Assembly (NCBI GenBank): GCA_903845315.1
Contig: CAIMWY010000338.1
Coordinates: 1 to 11,979, forward strand
DNA: 11,979 nt
DNA from: an uncultured Burkholderiales bacterium
GTDB lineage: Bacteria > Pseudomonadota > Gammaproteobacteria > Burkholderiales > Burkholderiaceae
Direction: 5' to 3'
The translations under genes and the position numbers were made by a program. A model generated the notes under the pieces. That model was not told the origin of the DNA. It saw only the letters and a list, made by a program, of their open reading frames with translations, and searched no databases. Below, piece after piece: positions 8,401 to 11,979 of the stretch (positions within the stretch are counted from its first letter, which is position 1; every line of letters begins with the position of its first letter).

Positions 8401-9459
8401 ATCGGTCACACCGAAAACAACTTTGCCAGTGGCAGCCGAGAAGTTACCGACCATTGAAATGGTTTGGTTGTCGGCTGTCAAGAAATTGGCAGTGACCACA
8501 CCTGCAGCAGATTTTTCAATGGTCAGCGTGCCGCTCTTTAAGAACTTGCCGTTGTTGGCCAAATCTTCTTTTGCTGTCACCACTGCATTGCGTGTGGTGG
8601 TTGGCGGGTTCATGACGATGTTGGTTGTGCCATCGTTGAAAGACAAGGGATTGACATGTCCTTCGGTTGCGGAAAAGTTGATCACCAAGGTGTCATTGGC
8701 TGTACCCCCACCTGAGGTCTCTAAAGAAACAGTACGGCCAGAGCCTGAGCCAAATTTAGCGCTCTGATCCAAAACTTCTTTGATGCGTGTGTTCAAAGCA
8801 CCCACGGTTCCCACATTGTTGACATCAATGGTGACGTCCACGTCACCCACAGTGAGGGTACGAGTACCGGTCAATGCCGCGGGCAAGGAGGCCGCAGTGA
8901 AGGTGATTTTTTGCTGCTCGCCAACACCCGAGCCTTCGAGCGTGCGTGTGGTGGTTGGATTCACAAAAATCGCGCCATCGCTGGTGAGGTTTTGTGAAGT
9001 GGCTTTGTAGACGGGCATCTCGCCCACTTGTTGCCCAGCTTTGCCACTCAACAAAGGAAATCCGTTCCACTCTGTGTTGTCGGCAATTTGGACAATTTGC
9101 TGCTTGAGTTGCTGAAATTCCAAATCCAAGTAACTACGCTGGGCGTTGTCATTGGTGTCGTTCACCGCTTGGATCGACAACTCACGCATGCGTTGCAGCA
9201 TGTCTGTGATTTCGTTCGTCGCCCCTTCAGCGGTTTGGATCAAGGAGATGGCGTCCCCCGCATTGCGCACGGCTTGGTTCAAGCTGCGTATTTGATGCGT
9301 CATGCGGGTGGCAATCGCCATACCTGCGGCATCATCTCTCGCTGAGTTGATGCGCTTGCCGGTTGACAATTGCTGCATGGCGGTGCTCTGCGCAAGGCCT
9401 GAGGTTTTCAGGGCCATCTGTGAGAACAGCGCTTTGACGTTGGTGTTAATTACTGCCAT
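5407..9459 (-). CDS. fliC: Giant flagellin, 1350 residues with duplicated central modules
   Basis: Flagellin is the filament subunit, exported through the basal body and polymerised at the tip. The first 140 residues are a standard D0/D1 region: MAVINTNVKALFSQ at the start, RINSARDDAAGMAIA, then LQRMRELSIQAV (88-99). R90, L94 and E114 match the residues of Salmonella FliC contacted by TLR5. The last 150 residues are a standard C-terminal D1/D0 region: FQVGASANQTV near 1211, SQIEDADYA near 1306, ending VLKLLGG. Between lie about 1050 Ser/Thr-rich residues made of diverged repeat modules, some of flagellin-IN type (for example GDLLINGVDI and DDLQINGVAI). Typical flagellins have 270-550 residues. 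No HExxH protease motif is present. The start chosen is ATG at 9459, behind AGGAG at 9466-9470; the open frame extends to 9486, but those nine residues are not flagellin-like and span the ribosome-binding site. No terminator follows. Confidence 0.95.
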   Translation of the reverse strand: MAVINTNVKALFSQMALKTSGLAQSTAMQQLSTGKRINSARDDAAGMAIATRMTHQIRSLNQAVRNAGDAISLIQTAEGATNEITDMLQRMRELSIQAVNDTNDNAQRSYLDLEFQQLKQQIVQIADNTEWNGFPLLSGKAGQQVGEMPVYKATSQNLTSDGAIFVNPTTTRTLEGSGVGEQQKITFTAASLPAALTGTRTLTVGDVDVTIDVNNVGTVGALNTRIKEVLDQSAKFGSGSGRTVSLETSGGGTANDTLVINFSATEGHVNPLSFNDGTTNIVMNPPTTTRNAVVTAKEDLANNGKFLKSGTLTIEKSAAGVVTANFLTADNQTISMVGNFSAATGKVVFGVTDADGANSSVISDTLTYTLKDASGATLDNSATELDLSTRALKLSVDVAGSIPAMHSGDLLINGVDIGGSFAADDKLSPVNNASGSAIAKAAAINRKAAAAGTSRGESQSLTFSGNPSPGTITVGGVSVTLTSAENTSVLAAAKVAAALRASPQYGPSSGRTITYPTGGAVVNIDFPASDGDVGETTVSAGQTALKVIADTTVKYSNSEPGTGVFAKVNENVFSGKAMTGNSVVRGAVFINGYASANIVTALNNPRETRANVVKAINLISDRTGVKAIDTGTESSGVTLVAADGRNIEVRFETDANAAVFGDRIGMREGVQSSTISLESKIPAAVVLSSTSKGDISRVGLTAGNFSKNQSVYSTVARSIVESSVAQVSKVTLDTGTVAVGDKLTVVINSTPYTYTAVAGDAGNNKTQAMRAGLINLINTFNPTPNVTVTAGTTVGELLITSKVPGTPFTLSTSKAFAANSVGTISSQTVTENKVTDTKNLGMDDLQINGVAIRPATTADDLLSNTVTSSSNRSASAIALAAAINASTPETGVKAVPNAAVIQGKKTITTNTETMIGGTMVQTAAPVGVHSLYLNGIEVKVDFKLDEDPVDRRMKVVNAINERTGQHGVTAEDNGNGVTLKSDGRNLSVWFDSNDPGLSPASFGLDQGSAKAQVSKVSIGGTVGVGDQVSVSINGSAITATVGLAGPAQAAIDLTAAINGTAALKNLVAYVDPDDATSVLISSKVPGSPFDLRGATTINPLSTLALGTAQANDMGNNQITGIRNANESTASARTLYGSVSLIGVAADLPAMPGVDGLPPSMVGISGKPITISTGADGFSAQSNFAALGFQVGSFGGRSSEDMDPPRIGRLAFQVGASANQTVTIDLADFGKKGPITGDITGDVDLAVENRTTRINTSAGATAVLNLLDVAMDKVNATRATMGAVMNRLDHVINNLTNVSMNMSASRSQIEDADYASASTELAKTQIMQQAATAVLAQANTSQQSVLKLLGG
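6127..6438 (-). repeat. Flagellin module type 3, copy B
   Basis: Residues about 1008-1111. It begins AQVSKVSIGGTVGVGDQV and ends VLISSKVPGSPFDLRG. It directly follows module type 2 copy B, whereas about 60 residues separate the corresponding A copies. This suggests one larger two-module duplication followed by an insertion or deletion. Confidence 0.8.
6451..6681 (-). repeat. Flagellin module type 2 (flagellin-IN-like), copy B
   Basis: Residues about 927-1003: HSLYLNGIEVKVD, VVNAINERTGQHGV, then GVTLKSDGRNLSVWF. Similarity to the copy at 7474-7707 is visible in the DNA too, for example the shared TTGCGACCATCGG string (plus strand) over the DGRN codons. Confidence 0.75.
6982..7293 (-). repeat. 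Flagellin module type 3, copy A
   Basis: Residues about 723-826. It begins AQVSKVTLDTGTVAVGDKL and ends LLITSKVPGTPFTLS. It matches residues 1008-1111 (6127-6438), with both boundary blocks nearly identical and a variable middle. Confidence 0.8.
7474..7707 (-). repeat. Flagellin module type 2 (flagellin-IN-like), copy A
   Basis: Residues about 585-662. The core reads GAVFINGYASA, VVKAINLISDRTGVKA, then GVTLVAADGRNIEVRF. It matches residues 927-1003 (6451-6681) block by block. The pattern x-INGx, KAIN, RTGV and DGRN is typical of flagellin-IN repeats. Confidence 0.75.
7837..8088 (-). repeat. Flagellin module type 1, copy B
   Basis: Residues about 458-541 of the flagellin, partner of the copy at 8632-8916. 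The strongest shared blocks are the TVGGVSVT segment and the SSGRTI segment. A flagellin-IN-like block (GDLLINGVDI through AIAKAAAIN) lies between the two copies. Confidence 0.65.
8632..8916 (-). repeat. Flagellin module type 1, copy A
   Basis: Residues about 182-276 of the flagellin. By-eye alignment to residues 458-541 (7837-8088) shows a shared pattern: Q-x-x-(I/L)TF, then TVG-x-V-x-VT, a helix-like Ala/Arg stretch, GSGSGRT against GPSSGRT, then a (V/I)-x-I-x-F-x-A segment followed by EGHV against DGDV. This is a diverged internal duplication. Confidence 0.65.
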
Positions 9460-9469
9460 TTTTTTCTCC

Positions 9470-9485
9470 TGACCTTTCTTGGTCA
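9470..9485 (-). promoter_or_regulatory. Possible 5' UTR hairpin next to the flagellin ribosome-binding site
   Basis: The minus strand reads TGACC-AAGAAA-GGTCA, a perfect 5-bp stem (6 with a G-U pair) and 6-base loop. Its 3' arm ends on the first base of the AGGAG Shine-Dalgarno (9466-9470). It could mildly influence flagellin translation. The stem is short and may be fortuitous. Confidence 0.35.
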
Positions 9486-9504
9486 ATCAAACTTGCAACT
9501 GATT

Positions 9505-9521
9505 AAGCACATCTCGTGCCA
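9505..9521 (-). promoter_or_regulatory. Sigma54 promoter for the giant flagellin gene
   Basis: The minus strand reads TGGCAC-GAGAT-GTGCTT: a perfect -24 element, a -12 element with one mismatch to TTGCTT, and exact GG-N10-GC spacing. The predicted transcript starts near 9495, giving a leader of about 36 bases before ATG 9459. No sigma28-like promoter (TAAA with GCCGATAA) was found between 9459 and 9661. Confidence 0.8.
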
Positions 9522-9535
9522 ACTATTTTTGGCAC
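9516..9535. repeat. Perfect inverted repeat overlapping the flagellin -24 element
   Basis: GTGCCAA-CTATTT-TTGGCAC, with 7-bp arms and a 6-bp centre. The left arm contains the -24 element of the flagellin sigma54 promoter, so a protein bound here could compete with sigma54. The plus-strand TGGCAC of the right arm lacks a matching -12 element, so a divergent promoter is not supported. It might also act as a weak terminator for the gene upstream. Confidence 0.6.
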
Positions 9536-9588
9536 TTCTGAATAGGGGTTTTCCCATTTTTGAATGTGCGAAAGTGTTCATCTAAGTA

Positions 9589-9661
9589 TTCAGTGGCAAG
9601 GTTTTGTCGCTTCAGTGGCAAGCGTTTGCCGCTTGGCCGCCGGTGGCAACATGGTTGCCGC
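9589..9661. promoter_or_regulatory. Three tandem 22-bp dyad units, likely enhancer sites for the sigma54 activator
   Basis: Units at 9589-9610, 9611-9632 and 9640-9661. On the minus strand each has the form GCGGCAA-N4/5-TTGCC; the unit at 9589-9610 has GACAA for GGCAA. Units 1 and 2 abut; unit 3 follows a 7-bp spacer and holds a perfect GGCAAC-CAT-GTTGCC dyad. They lie 94-166 bp upstream of the predicted flagellin start, the usual range for an enhancer-binding protein. Binding by the product of 3478-4989 is inference. The last unit begins right after the stop codon of 9662-10129, so it could also end that transcript, but no T-run follows it. Confidence 0.65.
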
Positions 9662-10129
9662 TCAGTGTTGGTAACCCGCTGTAGACATCATGGAATCGCT
9701 GAAATCATCCAGCGAGAGCTTCTCAGCCAGCAGTTCAACTTGCTGGGGGTACAAGGCCAGTCCTTGCTTGGCAACTTCCAAGGCGCGGGCTGGGTCGAGG
9801 TTGCAACGCAGTGCACGCACAAACATCACAAAGGTAAATGGGGGGGTGGTGTCGCCCTGCACCTTCTTCAGGTCTTCGAGCAGTTCCACAGCCAAAGGCC
9901 AGTCTTGGTTCATCATGGCCAGCAAGCTGGTGATGGCCAACATGTCTTCGCTGTCGGGGTACAAGCTCATGCCTGCGTCACCCAGGGCGTTGGCCAATTC
10001 GAGTTGCTCGGTGGCAACCAGCGATTGAATGGTTTCACGAATTTCAGCAGGGCTGAAACGTTTGATCACTGATGCATTGAGTAAGCCACCAACGTTGGCT
10101 TGATTCATCAGTTCTTGAATGAGGGTCAT
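9662..10129 (-). CDS. 155-residue TPR-like protein, paralog of 10388-10855
   Basis: Function unknown. The product is all-helical in appearance and resembles TPR-type repeats of small secretion-associated helper proteins (HrpB1/HrpK or SycD-like); this resemblance is by pattern only. Key blocks: FSPAEIRETIQSL (25-37), ALGDAGMSLYP (48-58), SEDMLAI (60-66), NQDWP (74-78), VRALRCNLDP (104-113), LLAEKL (133-138). The same blocks, in the same order and at equal total length, occur in the divergent gene 10388-10855. ATG at 10129 was chosen because TGGAG sits 7 bases before it and because it aligns with the start of the paralog; the frame stays open to 10168, but those extra residues have no match. 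It lies about 200 bases upstream of the flagellin on the same strand. No signal peptide or membrane segment. Linkage suggests a role in flagellin expression, export or modification. Confidence 0.85.
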   Translation of the reverse strand: MTLIQELMNQANVGGLLNASVIKRFSPAEIRETIQSLVATEQLELANALGDAGMSLYPDSEDMLAITSLLAMMNQDWPLAVELLEDLKKVQGDTTPPFTFVMFVRALRCNLDPARALEVAKQGLALYPQQVELLAEKLSLDDFSDSMMSTAGYQH

Positions 10130-10170
10130 GAGATGCTCCAGAGTAAATGTGTTGAGATTCAGACACACTC

Positions 10171-10187
10171 AAGCAAAAGCAATGCCA
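10171..10187 (-). promoter_or_regulatory. Sigma54 promoter for the TPR-like gene 9662-10129
   Basis: The minus strand reads TGGCAT-TGCTT-TTGCTT: one mismatch in the -24 element, a perfect -12 element and exact GG-N10-GC spacing. The predicted start near 10161 gives a leader of about 31 bases. Confidence 0.75.
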
Positions 10188-10312
10188 GGCAACAACCACC
10201 CTATCAACCTGCCGCTATCCGGCACAGATAGGCAAAGCGGCAACACATCAGTGATCAGCGCGACATCACTTTTGAAGTGGCCTCTTAAAGAGCGGACAGA
10301 AATTAAACCAAT
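10188..10312. promoter_or_regulatory. Shared control region between divergent sigma54 promoters
   Basis: These 125 bp separate the two back-to-back sigma54 promoters. They hold GGCAAC at 10188-10193 and the pair GGCAAAGCGGCAAC at 10231-10244, matching the half-sites of the 22-bp units upstream of the flagellin. The pair lies about 70-83 bp upstream of the minus-strand start and 95-108 bp upstream of the plus-strand start, so one bound activator could serve both. There is also a nested inverted repeat at 10211-10241, with outer arms GCCGC/GCGGC and inner arms CTATC/GATAG. No gene is seen here. Confidence 0.55.
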
Positions 10313-10329
10313 TGGAATGCAAATTGCTT
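10313..10329 (+). promoter_or_regulatory. Sigma54 promoter for the TPR-like/glycosyltransferase operon
   Basis: The sequence reads TGGAAT-GCAAA-TTGCTT: a perfect -12 element, exact GG-N10-GC spacing and two mismatches in the -24 element. The predicted start near 10339 lies about 49 bases before ATG 10388. It is the weakest of the four sigma54 matches, but its mirror position to 10171-10187 supports it. Confidence 0.65.
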
Positions 10330-10350
10330 GATGACGAATATCCGACAGGT

Positions 10351-10367
10351 TTTGCCGCTTGTTGCCG
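10351..10367 (+). promoter_or_regulatory. Two TTGCCG half-sites downstream of the predicted start
   Basis: TTTGCCGCTTGTTGCCG holds two copies of TTGCCG ten bases apart, close to one helical turn. It matches the half-site of the dyads at 9589-9661. It lies about +12 to +28 from the predicted start. As I recall, Vibrio FlrC can act from sites downstream of its promoters, so an activating role is possible; repression is equally open. Confidence 0.45.
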
Positions 10368-10387
10368 TTTCAAGATAGGAGCTTCGT

Positions 10388-10855
10388 ATGTCTTTGTACA
10401 TTCAACTAGTGAATCAGAACCCAACCGCAGGCCATTACCAATTTGGCATGGTGAAGCAATTCAGCCCGCAAGAAATTCGCGAAACCATACAAAACCTGTT
10501 GGTCGACCCAAGCCGCCGCCACCTTGCACATGCATTGGGTGATGCGGGCATGGCCCTGTACCCCAACAGCGAAGACATGCTGACCATCAGTGGCTACTTG
10601 GCCGTGATGCGGCAAGATTGGCCGCAGGTGGTGGAGTATTTGCAAGGCCTGCTTGAAATTCGCGCGGAACGTACCGATGCTGCCACTTATTTGACACTGG
10701 TTCGCGCATTGCAAATGCGCCTTGACCCAGTAGCCGCCTTACAAGTGGCACAAGAAGGCTTGCGCCACCACCCCGAACATCCTGGCTTGTTGGCAGAGAC
10801 GAGTGCCTTGACAGGCATGGCACATGCCCTGAGCATGCAAAAACTTGCACATTGA
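10388..10855 (+). CDS. 155-residue TPR-like protein, paralog of 9662-10129
   Basis: Function unknown. It shares, in order, FSPQEIRETIQNL (25-37), ALGDAGMALYP (49-59), SEDMLTI (61-67), RQDWP (75-79), VRALQMRLDP (105-114) and LLAE (134-137) with the divergent gene, and by eye is roughly half identical to it. Differences cluster at the N-terminal 20 residues and the C-terminal tail, which could set different partners. The helical content and the DWP...YL...L pattern suggest TPR-like packing. ATG 10388 has a strong AGGAG at 10377-10381, six bases away. The stop is 4 bases from the start of a GT41-type glycosyltransferase, so the two form an operon. It may be an adaptor between flagellin and the transferase, or a chaperone; both are inference from position. 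Confidence 0.9.
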   Translation: MSLYIQLVNQNPTAGHYQFGMVKQFSPQEIRETIQNLLVDPSRRHLAHALGDAGMALYPNSEDMLTISGYLAVMRQDWPQVVEYLQGLLEIRAERTDAATYLTLVRALQMRLDPVAALQVAQEGLRHHPEHPGLLAETSALTGMAHALSMQKLAH

Positions 10856-10859
10856 CACC

Positions 10860-11979
10860 ATGAATGCACGCAACCCAGCATTTGAAGCCTTGGAAGAACC
10901 TATGGGTCTCGACAAATTGTTTACCAGCTGCGAACAGCTGCAACAAAGCGGCAAGGCCCAAGAGGCCTTGGCGCTTTACCAGTCATGGCTGAGCACCTCG
11001 CAAGACGCCAACCGACACATGGCGTGGTTCAACTACGGCTCGTTGTTGCAAAGTACGGGCAACCCGCAAGAGGCGGTCAATGCCTATGCCCAATGCTTGC
11101 TGCTGCAACCCCGGTTTCCGCAAGCCTTGATCAACCTTGGCTTGACCTTGGAAAAAATGGGCAAACGCGACGAAGCCTTGCAACACTGGGCCACGCTGGT
11201 GAGCTATCGCTTGCTCAAAGACGCGCCCTCCTCCGACATGCTGGTGCTGGCCCTGAACCACATTGGCCGCGTGCAAGAAGACCTCAAGCAATACGACATG
11301 GCCGAGCAAGCGCTTGAACAAAGCCTGGCCCTCAACCCAAAACAAGCTGGCGTCATTCAACACTGGGTGCACATTCGCCAAAAATCTTGTGCCTGGCCTG
11401 TGTATAAACCCCTGCCCAACATCACCCACAACGAAATGCTCATGGCCACATCGCCCTTGGCCATGTTGGCGCTGACCGATGACCCGGTACAGCAACTGCT
11501 CACCGCCTTTGCGTTTGTAGAACGCACCTATGGTTTTAAAGAAGAGTTTTTAAGCAAGGGCCGTGAATACCACCACGACCGCATTCGCATTGGCTATGTG
11601 TCGGGCGACATGTGTGTGCACGCTGTGGGCTTGCTATTGCCCGAGTTGCTGGAAGGGCACGACAAAAAAAAGTTTGCAATTTATGGCTACGACTTCAGCC
11701 CCGAAGACGGCACAGCGCACCGCGAGCGCCTGAAGAAGGCCTTTGATCATTTACGCCCTATTCATACTTTGACAGACAGACAAGTGGCTGAGCAGGTATT
11801 GAATGATGAAATTGACGTGCTGATCGACTTGCATGGCTTGAGCTCTGGCGCTCGCCCCGGCATATTTGCCCTGCACCCAGCCCCCAAGCAAGGCACCTAC
11901 CTCGGGTTTATTGGTACCACGGGCATGCCTTGGTTTGACTTTGTGATTGCAGACCGCTATGCACTGCCCGAAGAATTGA
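10860..11979 (+). CDS. TPR-containing GT41 (SPINDLY/OGT-type) O-linked glycosyltransferase, 3' part missing
   Basis: 373 residues are visible and the frame is open at the right edge. Residues about 15-165 are TPR repeats, for example AWFNYGSLLQSTGNPQEAVN (55-74) and ALINLGLTLEKMGKRDEAL (89-107). From about 240 the first half of an OGT-type catalytic domain starts: RIRIGYVSGD (241-250) with His254 at the place of the conserved active-site His of OGT, KFAIYGYDFSPEDGT (271-285), IDVLIDLHGLSSGAR (318-332), LHPAPKQGTYLGFIGTTG (338-355). The UDP-binding second half lies outside the window. The family moves GlcNAc or related sugars to Ser/Thr of proteins in the cytoplasm. In Caulobacter, FlmG has this TPR plus GT41 layout and glycosylates flagellin, so the nearby Ser/Thr-rich flagellin is the natural candidate substrate (inference). 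ATG 10860 has a poor ribosome-binding site and is probably coupled; Met15 (10902) is an alternative start. Confidence 0.92.
   Translation, partial: MNARNPAFEALEEPMGLDKLFTSCEQLQQSGKAQEALALYQSWLSTSQDANRHMAWFNYGSLLQSTGNPQEAVNAYAQCLLLQPRFPQALINLGLTLEKMGKRDEALQHWATLVSYRLLKDAPSSDMLVLALNHIGRVQEDLKQYDMAEQALEQSLALNPKQAGVIQHWVHIRQKSCAWPVYKPLPNITHNEMLMATSPLAMLALTDDPVQQLLTAFAFVERTYGFKEEFLSKGREYHHDRIRIGYVSGDMCVHAVGLLLPELLEGHDKKKFAIYGYDFSPEDGTAHRERLKKAFDHLRPIHTLTDRQVAEQVLNDEIDVLIDLHGLSSGARPGIFALHPAPKQGTYLGFIGTTGMPWFDFVIADRYALPEEL

Noticed and set aside
5407..9459. Flagellinolysin-type metalloprotease in the flagellin centre
   Set aside because: No HExxH motif is present in the central region; the insert is made of repeat modules.
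9460..9486. Nine-residue N-terminal extension of the flagellin (ATG at 9486)
   Set aside because: Flagellins start at the MAVINTN-type sequence, and the AGGAG site lies within the extension just before ATG 9459.
9529..9547. Plus-strand sigma54 promoter from the second arm of the palindrome
   Set aside because: TGGCAC is present but no GC lies at the required distance, and no plus-strand gene follows.
9640..9661. Rho-independent terminator after the TPR-like gene 9662-10129
   Set aside because: The GGCAAC-CAT-GTTGCC stem is followed by no T-run and is one of three related units, which fits binding sites better.
10130..10168. Thirteen-residue N-terminal extension of the TPR-like gene (start at 10168)
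   Set aside because: The predicted transcript starts near 10161, a good ribosome-binding site precedes ATG 10129, and the paralog aligns from there.

Overview
The window is a flagellar locus from a Gram-negative proteobacterium. Moderate GC, the protein sequences and the gene order suggest Betaproteobacteria (Burkholderiales, Comamonadaceae-like). That placement is inferred from general resemblance, because there is no rRNA or other taxonomic marker here. No mobile element, tRNA, rRNA or CRISPR array was seen.

Minus strand, in transcription order from about 10.2 kb to 1: a 155-residue TPR-like protein (9662-10129); a giant flagellin of 1350 residues (5407-9459); a small four-cysteine protein (5053-5388); a sigma54 activator of FlrC/FleR type with a degenerate receiver domain (3478-4989); then fliE, fliF and fliG. 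FliG runs off the left edge and probably lacks only its last dozen or so residues. The order activator-fliE-fliF-fliG matches flrC-fliEFG of Vibrio and fleR-fliEFG of Pseudomonas, but no FlrB/FleS-type histidine kinase precedes the activator.

Plus strand, from 10.3 kb to the right edge: a second 155-residue TPR-like protein (10388-10855), clearly paralogous to the one at 9662-10129, and 4 bases further a TPR plus GT41 (SPINDLY/OGT-type) glycosyltransferase (10860 to beyond the window). The two paralogs are divergent across a 258-bp control region.

Four sequences with the exact GG-N10-GC geometry of sigma54 (RpoN) promoters lie in front of the activator operon, the flagellin, and each of the two divergent paralogs. 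GGCAA/TTGCC motifs cluster near three of them. The strongest cluster is three 22-bp dyad units 94-166 bp upstream of the predicted flagellin start, a typical place for an enhancer. No sigma28-type flagellin promoter was seen.

The working model is inference: the FlrC-like activator with sigma54 switches on its own basal-body operon, a very large modular flagellin, and a linked module of paired small TPR proteins with an O-linked glycosyltransferase. By analogy with Caulobacter FlmG, that transferase may modify the flagellin. The least familiar parts are the paired small TPR proteins, the cysteine-rich protein between flagellin and activator, and the duplicated architecture of the flagellin.
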